Of a DNA stretch of 64,000 nucleotides, positions 46,851-59,475 are shown in pieces. The stretch comes from Phyto melanocephala. Taxonomy: Eukaryota > Arthropoda > Insecta > Diptera > Rhinophoridae. The notes below the pieces were generated by a model that worked only from the letters and a program-made list of their open reading frames with translations, searched no databases and was not told the DNA's origin. Made by a program: the position numbers and the translations under genes. The DNA is taken from contig OW799233.1 in NCBI GenBank assembly GCA_941918925.1, positions 108,245,833 to 108,309,832 of the forward strand. Direction: 5' to 3'. The first letter of the stretch is position 1. The number at the start of each line of letters is the position of its first letter.

Positions 46851-47741
46851 GGGCATTTCCATGTCATCGTACGTGATTTTTGTACTACTATAAAGTGGAG
46901 TAATTTTTGCAAAAGTAAGAGTAACTAAAACAAAATTAGATCTTTATGTTCCATTCAAAGGGTACTTTATTTAAATGAAAATTTATTATATTTGAATCAT
47001 TGTTGTCTAAAATATCCAGTAAAATAAGAATATATCGCAGGTGACATAAAACAGAAGTGATTTTGAGGTGTATATGGAAATATAAAAAAATCTGCGAATC
47101 TTGGGAGGTATTTTTTCCTTTTTCAATTTCTTACACTAAACCAAATATTTTTCATTTAAAATCCATCATATATAATTGAAAACAATCTTTAAATGATTTT
47201 ATGCTAAATTCAATTTAATATCGTTTGTGACATCGTACGTGACAGGTTTTTCTCAATAGTATTCTTAGGTAATAGAATTTATATTATGTTAAGAAAAAAT
47301 GCTGAATTCTAATTTAGATGTTCTTGCGACTGCTCAAATACGAATGACGGAGACAAATAATGTTTTTGCACTACGTACGTGACATTAAAATAACATCCAA
47401 GGGAAATTAAAAAAAATAACGCTAACTGGACTCTATATATATATTTTTTTTCTTATGGATCCCGTTAATTGTTGTTGTTACCTTAATTTTAAAGCATATT
47501 TACAATTACAATCTATTTGTACAATTTAGTCGCTAAAAACAAATAGTTGATTGCAATTCTTTAAAATAAGTCAAAAAGATAATTAGATTAAACTCTTATT
47601 ATTGCTCTTAAAATAATTTAATAAGCTCCTAATACCTGCGCATAGTAAAATTTGACTGTTTTTTATCAATAAACCTTTATTGAAAAACTTTCAAGGGTTT
47701 TTATTTTTACAGTCGTGGTTGAAATATTCATGGAAATGCCC
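46851..47741. mobile_element. DNA transposon derivative with GGGCATTTCCATG ends
   Basis: 891 bp with 13-bp perfect inverted ends GGGCATTTCCATG, flanked by ATAT on both sides (46847-46850 and 47742-47745), a likely 4-bp duplication. Three direct copies of CGTACGTGA(C/T) lie inside (46868, 47234, 47374), the first next to the left end. No coding capacity. Superfamily unassigned. Confidence 0.65.
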
Positions 47742-49642
47742 ATATGTGATTTAATAAAATAAACCTGAATAGTTGTCCTAAAAAAATCCTTGTATTTCAC
47801 TAATTTCAATCGGTTTTAGAGATAAGGAACCAATAACCTACTTTGCATACGATCAATGATTTTTTTTTTTCGTGAAACAAATTACCGCGTAAAAGCAGAG
47901 TTATGTGTATACTTGTTATTTCCGGCCTCTTATTTTTTGTGTTTATTTTACATACAAAAGCAAAGTTTAAAAAAATGTCTTAGTTGTAGGCATATTACTT
48001 CTACTCCATAAAATTTAATTGTTTATTTATTTTTTATTAATATATTTGTTGTTCTTAAATAAAAAAAAAATTATTAAACTAATTCTTAAAAAGATTAATT
48101 TTAATTTTTTTTCACTTTGATATAAATGATGATACTGTGGGAGTAATAAGTACTTTTTTACAAATATAAAAAGTGAAGATAAAAATAAAATCAAAAGAAA
48201 ATTTATGTAGAAGAGGTGACTTTTAATTTAAACCAAGAAGTAACTTTTAATTTAAACCAAATTTTTCTCTTTTTAATAATCTTCCTTCTAGTCATTCTTT
48301 TCGAAAATGCATACTCTGTTGTAAATGAAGCAGTTTTTATTAATTTTATTTCTGAAAACAAAATACAAATTCAAACAACTTTAATTTATAAGATAATTTT
48401 GTATTTATAATAATTGTATTCATTATAAATAATTGTCTTTTGTTTACTCATTTGATGAAAAAATATTTAATAAAAACAACGTTTTACCATTGTAAATGGC
48501 CAGTTTTTGTCTCACTTTAACTGTATTTGTGTTAGTGCGAATAATCGTTTTAAAATATAAAAACTTGAACAAATAAAAAAAACTTATTTAACAATTCTTG
48601 TGTATTTAAAATAAAATAGAAAAATGCTTTTAGAAGAATTATAGTAAATTGTAATTTAATGCCGTCTCTCGACTAAGTATTCGAAAAAAATTTCTGATGT
48701 ATTTCATTTTATTTAAAGTTTTGTTGGTATAAAAAGTATTAGAATGGTATTCTGGTATAAGTGGTCTTTTCTTTCATTTTAAACCCTGACAAATTAAACT
48801 AAAACTTTATTGGTACGAGCATATTTGAAGTTTATGTTCAAGCAATAATGATCATTAACAAGCTCATTATCATTAAATACAATTTCTTATTTATTTATTT
48901 TTTTTCCTCAAAAATATTTGTGTATTTATGCATATTTTTCTTATTCTCTTTTTCTTTTTCTTTATCTTCATTTTTTTATGTTGCCTTAAGATTTCAAAGT
49001 ATTTTATTTTTTTTTATTTTTGGTTTAATAATTTTTCTTGAATTTCTTGTTGTTTATAATGTTGCTTTTTTATTTTTGTTGTTATCTTACGATAACTTTA
49101 AATATCCTCAAGATATTTTTTCTGAAGACTCGTGAAAAAATAAAGGATTTTTTCAAAAACAAACTTACCATCATGCACTGAGCATCTTTGACTTGACTTT
49201 TATGCCACAAACAAGACTACGCAAAAAGTTGTGAAATATTTAAATAAAGCAACAAAAAGACATCAAAATATGAAAAGCTTTTGAAAACTGCATTATATTA
49301 AATATGACTTCAGCACACAGTTGTTGCTCAAGTTGTGGCAAATAAAGACAAACTGCAATGAATAAGAATGAAAAAGGAAAAATTAAAAGTAAAATAAATT
49401 AAACAAATATTAAAATAAAATAAAGTCTAGGGTTTTTAGATTTTTCCAAGCTTAGTAATAAAATATTCAGTTAAATAATTGCTTAATTTGTAAATGTGAA
49501 ATTTTTTAAAACTTTTATTGAAAAGAACAAATATTTACAAACTATAATGCTCATTTCTACGTCTTGCATTATATTTAGAATACGTATGATCATTAATTAA
49601 AATTAATATCACTCATACGCATAATGAATCTTTATATATGTA
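47742..49642. other. Unannotated AT-rich stretch
   Basis: The 95-codon plus frame 48848-49135 is almost entirely F/L/I/S/Y from a T-rich tract and is probably not a gene, though it would read as membrane-spanning. A tandem 18-bp repeat (GTGACTTTTAATTTAAACCA-type) lies at 48219-48260. Nothing else is seen. Confidence 0.4.
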
Positions 49643-49993
49643 TGTGACAGCGCATAGAGAATGGGACCTAAGGGTAAAAAAAAACCAATTTTCACTTTTT
49701 TTTTTTTTTTATGTGGACAACATCTGTTTCCTCCCAGAGATATGCGCGTTTCATAAAAGTGAAGTCAACGATTCTAAGCGCAAATAGAAAGGGACCTAAC
49801 GGTAAAATTAATTTATTTTCATTTTTCCCCTACTAATTTAACAAAATAACTTGATTTTACGAAAATACAAAAAATTTTATTTTTTTCCCTATGAACAATT
49901 TAAAAAAATAGAAAAATCATTTAATCTTTAAAATGGCTCTCCTGAACAAAACCTGTTTTTACCCTTAGGTCCCTTTCTCTATGCGCTATCACA
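49643..49993. mobile_element. Short MITE, TA-flanked, with internal end repeat
   Basis: 351 bp. The left end TGTGACAGCGCATAGAGAAT continues GGGACCTAAGGGTAAAAA. The right end is the inverse of TGTGATAGCGCATAGAGAAA. It is flanked by TA on both sides (49641-49642 and 49994-49995), suggesting a Tc1/mariner-mobilised MITE. A third copy of the end motif (AGCGCAAATAGAAAGGGACC) lies internally at 49778-49797. It abuts the 5' end of a Helitron-like copy and probably inserted into its TATA-rich start. Confidence 0.7.
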
Positions 49994-50982
49994 TATATAT
50001 AAAAGTGAAACTCTGTGTGTGTGTGTGAGTGTTAGCTATAGACTCCGAAACCGTAAAGGCGATCGGACTCAAACTTTGGCAAGTTGTTGTACACATTCCA
50101 GGGAGTGTTTATGGATGGTAAAAAGTGGGCAGTGCCATGCCCATAAAAATAAGTTATAATTTTTAGCTACTTGCACTAGAGCGATTTTTCTGAAACTTTG
50201 CACACATATCAAGCTGACATGGCTTTATAATTTCGTGATAAGAAAAGTGGGCAGGACCACGCCTATAAAAAAAGCTATAATTTTGAGGTACTTGCACTGG
50301 ACAGATTTTTTTTAAAACTTTGCACACGTATTGAGCTACCATGACTATACAATTTCGTGACTAGAAAAGTGGGCAGTGTCACGCCTATAAAAAAAGTTAT
50401 TATTTTCAGCTACTTGAACTTCACCGATTTTTTCGAAACTTTGCACACATATTGAGCTGCTGTGACTTTACAGTTTCGTGATTAGAAAAGTGGGTAGTGT
50501 CACGCCCATAAAAAGTTATAATATTTAGCTTCTTGCACTTGGCCGATATTTCTGAAACTTTGCACACATTTTGAGCTGTCATGACTATATAATTTCGTAA
50601 TTTGAGCTGGGCAGTGCCACTCCCATTGACAATAAGTCATTGTTTTCAGCTAGTTTCACGCATTTCAATGGTTCCCACCGATTTTCCTTTCAACTTTAAG
50701 CGACTACAGTTTCCAGTTTGGCTTACCTTCGCTATTACCATCAACAAAGCACAATTGTCCTCTGCATGTTGCAGGATTGAATTTGAAAAATCCATGCTTT
50801 TCCAGAGTGGGAACACCAAAAAATTTGTTCATTTTTACAGCAAATGGAAAAACCAAAAGTATTGTATACCCACTTGCATTACAATAAAAATCAATAAAAT
50901 ATTATTTTTAATATATTAATTAAAGTTCAGAATGCATTTCTATTCATTAAGGGGTATAGCAACGCGCGTCGGTCTTGGCTAT
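49994..50982 (+). mobile_element. Helitron-like element, copy 3
   Basis: Matches the copy at 29680 from TATATATAAAAGTGAAACTC through four tandem units of about 120 bp (marker GAAACTTTGCACAC at about 50192, 50315, 50436, 50554). It ends with GGGGTATAGCAACGCGCGTC and TTGGCTAT, where the terminal CTAG is mutated to CTAT. 50650-50920 is extra sequence absent from the 29680 copy, with a 105-codon frame (50602-50919) that matches no family I know. Non-autonomous. Confidence 0.7.
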
Positions 50983-52454
50983 TTTAATATAAAGAGCAAA
51001 TGAAAATCGAAAAAGTTTATAACGACTTATTTTAAAAATGTTCATTAATGTCTTTAAATACCTTTAATAAATACAACTGTACTTAAACAAACATAAATGT
51101 ATTTTAATAAAGTTGCTGTCAAATATTTAACATTCATAATTTATGATCATTTACAAGTTCGCAATCAGTCAAAAGAAGATAAACACAAAATTAAAAAAAG
51201 AACGCACAAAACAAAATAGAACATATTGACATTTGCACGTAAATACACATGACGTCAAAATCATACCAAAAAGTATAATTTTTCTTTATTTCTATTTTTT
51301 TTTTTTTTTTTTTTTTTGTTGAGCACATGAAAGGAAGCAAGAAATATTGCTTTATACTCACACTATCAACGACAAACACACACATGCACGTGCCAAGATG
51401 CCAAAGTCAATACAAATAATAAATGTTGTGCATTGAAAAAAAAAAGAACTACTAGCAGAAATACAAACGTATCCGCTCTACACTAAAAGATTCAATAATA
51501 TTGGTGTTTACTGGAAAATGAAATGACTTTTACCATAATAGTAAAATAACAACGCACAAATGCACGTACATACACCCACACCAAATTTACTAAGTCTCAT
51601 ACAAACCACAAAAAAATATCATCTCCTCAATCACAAACATCAATGTCAGTTACAAATTAAACTCAAAAATAACATCAAAAAGACACTCGGTTTCTGTTTA
51701 CTCATGTGCATGTGTTTGTTCGAGTAGAGAGGTGTGATGAGTAAAAAAGAAAAGTATCATGTAAGTGAAAAGCATCATTATTTTGATGAGCAATACCATC
51801 ATCATGTAACAAAACTGTTTGTTTATTTATGTATTAGAGTGTGTTCGTGTATGTATGTATGTGTGCTTCTTTGTCTGTATGCACGTGTAAACAGCGAGAA
51901 TTTTGTGTTGTAATAAAATCGTTAGATGGGAAATCAAACGAGGTATAAAAAACTCAATACAACAAATACAAGTAAAAGTGGTAATACACCTAGAGAAAGA
52001 ATTAGACAAGCAATGGTATATTTAAAAGATATCCTAAAAGCTTTAAATAACTATCAAACTTTACAATTTTCCATTTATACGCTAAACCGCTAGTGACATG
52101 AATGTATCAAATGAAATTGCAGCACCTCGAAAAAGTATAATTTTCATACTAAAGTTTATCAGCCGTTTGAATAAAAAATATTTTCGGTTTATTAAGGGGT
52201 TATTTAACAGATGTTGTAAAAAAATTTTATTTATCATTTTGTGTTAAAGTGGCACTGCCCAATTTGCTAAACACTAACTTTTAAATTTATTTAAATAAAT
52301 TTTATATACGGAAATTATATTGCCTACACCATCATGTGTATGAGTATGTCAAAGTTCAAATATTGATCTGATTGTAGCGTAGATTTTAAATTTATACGAC
52401 ATTTTCTTTTAGACACCATCTTAAATTTTCCCCCAGAGTTATTTTTCTTTAGCT
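50983..52454. other. Unannotated AT-rich stretch
   Basis: A 23-base T run lies at 51295-51317. CA/TG-rich simple sequence occurs at 51370-51390 and 51855-51870. No gene. Confidence 0.4.
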
Positions 52455-52620
52455 AGTGTCACACCGAGGAGTATTTTCAGTACGGGGTAGAGACGTGGGA
52501 CCAATACCTCTGGCTTCTTGGAGTCACTAATTGGGAGAATGCAATCACATGATGGTTTAATGACTGATGCTTGCAGATGTGGCGGTGCTGTCGACTTTGT
52601 CTAGGGGCGGATGGACAGAG
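52330..52620 (-). other. GC-rich island with a long open minus frame
   Basis: 52455-52620 is about 52% GC in a much poorer background. On the minus strand a frame is open for about 90 codons (52605 down to about 52330) without a near ATG, including STAPPHLQASVIKPSCDC and KPEVLVPRLYPVLKILLGV. On the plus strand an acceptor-like TTTTTCTTTAG is followed by 25 open codons. No family is recognised. It could be an old TE fragment (decayed HP1 sequence lies just beyond) or part of an exon. Confidence 0.3.
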
Positions 52621-52990
52621 CAACATTTTTTAATCGACTTTTGTACTCATAAACTCTTAAAAAAGATATTCCTATTGGGACCAAAATTCAATATTATAAA
52701 AATTTTAGATGAAAGGACAAAGTTTTGGAACCACAATTAAAGGGCATAAAAGAACTGCCAGCGTCATGATAGTAAAAGCATTCTATTACAGTTTTATAGT
52801 CACCACCATAAAAAAAATTTTGTATAAGGGCTTAGTTATTTTGTCAATTCGTTTCTAACACATATAACATCATAAAAAAATACTTTTTAACCTAAAAACA
52901 TTTTAAAGAAAATTTTTTGATATCCGTCCATCTGTCCCTCTGTGAAAAAATATAGCTCTCAAACAAAAATGTGAATGTTAAAAATGATTA
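52600..52990. mobile_element. Decayed HP1/HP2-type remnant
   Basis: ATCGACTTTTGTACTCATAA and the ATATTCCTATTGGGACC segment match, with many changes, the HP1 block around 860-930. 52800-52960 (CACCACCATAAAAAA, GTCAATTCGTTTCTAACAC, GTCCATCTGTCCCTCTGTG) matches the HP2 lead block. No intact ends. Confidence 0.5.
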
Positions 52991-54639
52991 AAATATTTCT
53001 CATATTGCAAAATTGATTGGTTTTAAAAAGAATTTTCAAGTTGTTTTATTAGAACTATGCTAAGAATTGTAATATTACAAAAATTTTATAATACATAACT
53101 CGATCATGGGTGCTCACTATCGTCATATTTCAGTAAGCGTTATATGCATTATTTCATATACTCCTCCGTCTTTACTGACAACTAATACAATTTTATTTCG
53201 ACGGTTGTATAATTTGCACCAAATAAAACTTCCCCATAGCGATATTACTTTTCCAAGTGTATTTGTAATGCTGCCTTTACACGTATCTCTGTTAGTTAGT
53301 ATTTGTACATATCACAACTCTATATTTGGTTTTGTACTTTAAGACAAACAAAAATATAAAAAAAATTTGATTTCTTGCTTTACACTTTTAATGCAAAAAA
53401 TATTTTCTAACATACTGCAAGCTATTGCTGATGCTACTACTGCTACCAGTGATAATTTTGACGACTGCTACAATGACAATGTGAGATTTTAAAGCTGTTA
53501 TAAGTAAGCATAAGTTATATATACAACAATAACAAAAACAACAGCAAAATTAGATTTGTTTATCAAAATGATTTGCAAATTTTTGCCACCAAAGAATATA
53601 AAGAATATATATGTAGAGCAAGTACATATTCTGTTTAACACTAGTAAACATTTCGATTAAGATAATATAACAGGCAAATCCACGTACTTAGGTACATACA
53701 TAGACATGTACATGTCAAGTTAGTTTTCATTAAACCGATACATGCTCATTTAAGTATAAACATTATTAGATGCTCATAATAGATATCTGGAAAGTAGGTT
53801 AAGGAAATCAATTGCAGTTGATTTGTTTTTTTTTTAATTTACATTTCTTTTATGTGGCAGAGCAGAAAGTCTCTGCAAATAGTTGTTATTTTATTTTCTG
53901 ATATGTAAAACATACCTTGAAATATAATAATATAGTAGAGGTGTGTTCAAACCAAAAAGCAACAATAATACTACTTTCTTCAAACAGGGCTCTAATGATA
54001 TGTACAAAATTAACGCAATTTTAAATTATCTTAAATATGTAGGCAGTAATCTTATATTAAAAGGACATCTTATATGTACCACAATGTACTCTGCTACTTT
54101 CCTCAACGCATTTTTAACAAAGACATTTCTTAGCCACGCTAAAACTTTTAATTTTAATTTATTTAACTTCCACTTATTGAATATATTATTACAATATTTT
54201 GTTTGTAATTGGATTAAATTGTTCTTTATGTACTTGCTATTCTCATATAAACACCCGCTGTCGTTATTACATAAATATAATATTATACAAATTTAAGTTT
54301 TCTAACATACTTACGTATCTTGTAATTAAAAAATATCATGTCACTAATTTCATTATAAGAGCGTTAAAAATTATTGAAAGCTACAACAAAAGATTTGTGT
54401 ATTTAGATTTAGTTTCTACAAAGGTTCCGCTAAAACCATGATGCATATTTAAGATAAAAATAAAACTTTCTAATGTTAATAGTTATAACGTGTAAGTAGT
54501 AAGCAATCGAAAAGCAAATTTTTTCCATTAAAAAAATTGAAGGAACCCCCTTATCTTTTAACAGTTCTTTTAATCATTTTATTGCATCCAAAATGTACTC
54601 TTATTAAAACCTGTCATAAAATGAAATCCCACCGCTATT
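52991..54639. other. Unannotated AT-rich stretch
   Basis: Plus frames 53106-53342, 53943-54296 and 54199-54441 are open for 78-117 codons but have AT-driven composition, no recognised domain and overlap each other in two frames. No splice-flanked exon is identified. Confidence 0.4.
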
Positions 54640-54720
54640 CTAAAAAGTAAGAATGCTATGTCCGGCCGTGGCGAATCCAATAATACCCTTCACCATCATG
54701 TACATAGGTATAGTGATTAC
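54640..54720 (+). mobile_element. HP1 terminal fragment
   Basis: AAAAGTAAGAATGCTATGTC, the imperfect hairpin CGGCCGTGGCGAA and AATACCCTTCACC match the GC-hairpin terminus of HP1 with several changes. The body is absent. Confidence 0.55.
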
Positions 54721-55046
54721 ATCGTAGCTAAGCCTACGCTGCCGTCTTTTAATTTTTATATAGTTAGCCGTATATTACTAGTCAAGAATTTTAATTTTAT
54801 ACATATTATTATGGTATTGGGAAAAAAAAGTATTAAATTAGTATTCTAACGGTAAAACCCTTTCATTCGAGACCAATATTGTGCTGGTAAGAGAGGGCAA
54901 ATTGTAATTGATAGATTTAACAAATATATATCCGCCATTTTATCTCGGACTCCATATTAAATTATAACATTTAAATAGTTAACTGTGTTTTACTTTAAAG
55001 CCCTTTCATTTTAATACCAATATTGAAGTATTTTAAAAAAATATAT

Positions 55047-57168
55047 TTTTTATACCCGCCACCAAAAAAATGGTGGGGGTATATTCATTTTGTCATTCCG
55101 TTTGTAACACATCGAAATATCCATTTTAGACCCCATAAAGTATATATATTCTGAATTGGGGCTTATGACGATATAGCTATGTCCGTCCGTCTGTCCGTCT
55201 GTGGAAAGCACGATAGAGGTCGCACCGAAAAAGCTAGGGGTCTCAAATTTTGCCAGAATCTTTCTTATAGACAAGGTTTGTTTGGTATTAAAAATGGGCT
55301 AAATCGGAATATTAGGAAGAGAGTTATAGCTCGAAAAGCAAGAGTAGGTCGAAAAAACCGTGTCCTTCGAACATCGAACAAAATGGAATTGTGTCCAAAC
55401 GCATTAACGTAGACTCATGAAACTTCGAATAAATATTTTTCCCCAAAAATTATCTAAATCTATGCATTAGGAGAGGAGTTATCGATCAAAATGTACGAAA
55501 ATTTATACCGCACAGTGTATTTTTCGGTATATTTAAAAACAAAAACGTCATAAAAGCAACAAAATTGGATGTACACTGAAATTTTGCACACTTTGCTTTT
55601 TGGTGAAGGGCTTGTTTGTAACGGAAAATCAATGTGCCACGCCCACTTTTACGCCTACCTCCCATATAACGTTTTACCTTAAATTCATATAATTTCTCTA
55701 TTAATAAAGATTTTGGAATAATAAAGGGCTATATTGAAACACCTAAGTCGTAGTCATTCGCAAAAATAACTTTGACACGCCTACTATAACGCCCACTTTT
55801 CACGTTATCTACCGTTAATGAAATTTAAAAGCTCATAAAACCGCAAAAATTTGAGGTATGATGACAAAATTTGCTACGTATATCCCCCTAGGCACTGTCA
55901 TTACTGTGCCAGAAAATAAAGGTGCCACGCCCACTTTTACGCCCACCTCCCATATAACGTTTTACCTAAAATTCATATAATTTCTCTATTAATAAAGATT
56001 TTGGAATAATAAAGGGCTATATTGAAACACCTAAGTTGTACTCATTCGCAAAAACAACTTTGACACGCCTAATATAACGCCCACTTTTCACGTTATTTAC
56101 CGTTAATGAAATTAAAAAGCTCATAAAACCGTCAAAATTAGAGGTACGATCATGAAATGTGCTACATATATCCTTCTTATCAATGTATTTGTTGTGCCAA
56201 AAATTTTAGGTGACACGCCCACTTTAACGCCTACCTCCCATATAACGGTTTATCTTAAATTCATGTAATTTCTCTATTGACAAAGTTTTTGGGAAAATAA
56301 AGGACTATATTGAAATATCTAAGTTGTATTTATTAGCAGAAACTTTATTGACATGCCTACTTTAACGCCCACTTTCACTAAAAGACTAAATTTACGAAAA
56401 CATTTTACTATCATGTCGAAGTTATTAAGGGTAGTTAAATTTTAAAGGCCAATGTTGATTTTAAATAAAACACAAATTTTTTAAGAAATTATTATCATTT
56501 CTTTTTATAATGATAATATTTGTATGGTTCAATTATGTATTTAACAAAATATCGGCCAAATAGTCCCCCCCCATCCTTGGCGCCACTACTCTATATGATG
56601 GTCCAAATTTTCAATGACAATGTTTATGCTCAATTGTTGGGCATGATGATGAGTCGAGGTTGACTGCTATTTTGCCCCACTACCGCAAAAGAACAGCAAT
56701 GGTTCCCATTCAATGAACTAAGAAGGATTCACAGATTTTCTAACATTATATACTGACCTGTTTTGCAGAAATTTAAATATTTTTTACAATTCTCCCGATT
56801 GTGGACGAATTTGAACGATTATGTTGATCAAAAGAATTACGAAGTGCACAAAATGCATTTTAGTTTGAACGCCCATTTTTATAAAAAACCTGAATAACTT
56901 TAAAGCGCTGCTTATTTGCGTATCTTTCTACGGATCAAATTGAGTAAGTTTGAGATTGAGAAATGTCAAGTGAAGTGCAAAAAACAAATTTAAAGACTAA
57001 GCCCTTAAAATTTAACCACCCACCACAAAGAAAGTGATACATATTTTATTATAAAGAGATTATTCCATAGCGATTAACAAAATAATAAATATTGTGCTTT
57101 AAATGTACACAAAATTGGTGGTGGGTATAAAAGATTCGGCACAGCCGAATATAGTGCTCTTACTTGTT
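55047..57168 (-). mobile_element. HP2 element, copy C (full length)
   Basis: 2.12 kb, inverted relative to copy B. It begins TATACCCGCCACC...GGTGGGGGTATA and includes the GTCCGTCCGTCTGTCCG block. It has three 288-bp tandem units marked by CACGCCCACTTT-ACGCC (55638, 55926, 56214). It ends GGTGGTGGGTATAAAAG, hairpin TTCGGCACAGCCGAA, TAGTGCTCTTACTTG. It carries the same nested element at the same place as copy B (56429-57021). Frames in 55050-55412 lie in repeat sequence. Confidence 0.8.
56429..57021. mobile_element. Nested element with GGTGGTTAAATTTT ends, copy 2
   Basis: 593 bp with ends GGGTAGTTAAATTTTAAAGG and CCTTAAAATTTAACCACCC in inverted orientation. It is homologous to 42761-43377 along its length, including CCATCCTTGGCGCCACT and GCTCAATTGTTGGGCATG. 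Short plus-strand frames exist, but no domain is recognised. The left end carries one mismatch. Confidence 0.7.
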
Positions 57169-59375
57169 TATTTACCAAATTTAACCTGTATAAAAATTTA
57201 TTTTACGGCCATCATGTATTTTGAATTAATTTATAATATATTATACTTTGTCAGTAAGGTATTCTTATACCTGTCATATAGAAGCTGAAAAAATCGATTT
57301 TCCCTTTAAAACTTAAGGAAAAACACCGAAGTAGTTGTAATTTTGTGCTTATATCTCAGTTAGTTTCTAAACGATTTGTTAGTTTTTCGCAGAAATAATT
57401 TTAGAGATTACGGCTTGCATTTCAGTGTCTTTAGAGGGTCCAAAAAGTTATTAGGAGCTTTAATTAATTAATGTATTTAAAAAAATATACATATAATTTT
57501 TGAACCAATATTTCTTCCTATAATTTTCCTGATTAGTGGTCGATTTATTTAAAATTTTTAATTAATAGTCCTATAAATTTCTAATATCTAAATAGTATCA
57601 AATATATCTCTTAAATATTCTGGAAAATGTTAATTTTTATGGTAAAAATATAAAAGAACAACGACAGTTGTTTATTTTCTGATACTTTAAAAAATTCTAG
57701 GGTGATTTTGCTGGATTTCAATATCGATTAATTTCCGGATATTTATAAAAGAATAATACGATACACAGATCTGTACAACACGTGGGGGCTTCTTTAAGTT
57801 TAATCAAACAAACAAACGCACATTGCCCAGTCGATTCCTGTCATAAGCTTTCACCAAATATACACTTTATTGGGTCGAAAATGAACGACAAAGCTATATG
57901 CCCTTGATTGAATTTCAAATTTCTAATCGTATTAAAGCCCCTCCAATTTAATTCTGCAATAAATTAAATTAATCACTTTAATTGTTAAAAAGCTTAAACG
58001 TTATAAGTACATTCATGTAGTTAAATAATTTTTCTACGTTTAATGTTTTAATGTCGAGTAGAAATTAGTGATACTTAATATTCTTAACCCGTCTTCAGTA
58101 TTGTATTTGCACATTGTATTGTTTTCTTGCACATTAATTTTCTTTTCTTTTATTTTCTTTTCTTTTTTTATTTTATTTTATTTTATTAAATTGCGATATA
58201 AATTTATATATTTTATTTAATTCCAACACCCTTTCGGGTATTTCTTCTTAACAGGAAAAACTATACAAAAAAATATACTACAAGAAGAGCATACATATGT
58301 ATGTATATACATACACATTTACAGAATTCTGTAGCATATTGAGAAGTAACAGTTTTCTTATTAAGTTAATCAGTATTATTTGTTGTTATTGCTGTTATTC
58401 TTGTCCTTCAAACCATTTGTTTTTGAACAGTGTTGTCAAAGCGACTATTTTTTTTTTGCTAGATCTAAGGGAGTTTTTGTTGCTAAAATCGTAAAAAAAA
58501 TAATGCAAGAGGCTTACTACGAGATTTTGTTACTGCAAGACTTTTTTAATTATCAGTTATTAGCGATTTTTTTTTTTGTCAAAGCTTATTAAAACATAAA
58601 AATTTTGTTTCACGAATAATACTGCAGAGGGGCCATAAAAATATTTGTGTTGCCGTTTCTCCACACTTATTTCATATTTCAACATAGAAAAGCATGTGAC
58701 CTTTACATTTTAAGTATATAATGTGTTCAATAGATTAATGAAAAACTTAAGAAGGAATGTATTTTCGAAAACATTTAAACCCTCTAGTTCTCGTCATTTT
58801 TTTATTTACTTGAATCAATGGGTTCAAGATCCTTAGAGACTTTTAAACAGTATATATTACTTATTAAAAAATGTAATTATTTTAGATTGAACAATATAAA
58901 TGTTAAAAAAATCAATATATTGATAAAGTTTATTTAACACAATATAAATTCTTAAAAGCAGATAAGAGTTGACATTCTTTATTTTAAATAGAAATAACAT
59001 GTGGAACGAAACGGTACATTAAAAAAGATATTGGCAATCAAAAATTAGAGCATATATTTGTTTTAAATAAATTGAAAACAAACGTGATATTTAGAATCGT
59101 TGTTTAATTTAACATATTTCCAAATTTACCTCATATTTTTAGTTTCCCGTTTTCTCAGGAATAGTAATGAGTACTTTCCCGGAAATTTCCTAAATCCTAG
59201 TGACAATAGAATATCACATCTTTTTTAATATACTTTTTTAATAAAACATGATAATATTTATTAGGCAATCAAAGTTCAATAATATAAAATTGTTTTAAAG
59301 TTGTATTGTAAAACTAAATATAAGAAAATAAATTAATATCAAATCGAACTTACATCAAGAAAGTGATACATATTT
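57169..59375. other. Unannotated stretch with a decayed HP1 piece
   Basis: 57780-57910 (GTCGATTCCTGTCATAAGC, TATACACTTTATTGGGTCG) is a decayed match to the HP1 block near 870-930. 59143-59195 has CCCG-rich words like 23092. A TTTTC/TTTTA simple tract lies at 58140-58190. No gene. Confidence 0.4.
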
Positions 59376-59475
59376 TAGTAGAAAGAGATTATTCCATAGC
59401 GATCACGGTTAATAATAAATTAATACATTTTGTGGTGGATATAAAAAATTCGCCGAATATAGTGCTATTACTTAT
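59376..59475 (-). mobile_element. HP2 terminal fragment
   Basis: About 100 bp matching the GC-hairpin end of HP2: GTGATACATATTTTAGTA, TTATTCCATAGCGATC, GTGGTGGATATAAAA, a decayed hairpin TTCGCCGAA and TATAGTGCTATTACTT. No body. Confidence 0.6.

Noticed and set aside
48848..49135. 95-codon frame reading as a multi-span membrane protein
   Set aside because: Made almost only of F, L, I, S and Y from a T-rich tract; no family, splice or promoter support.
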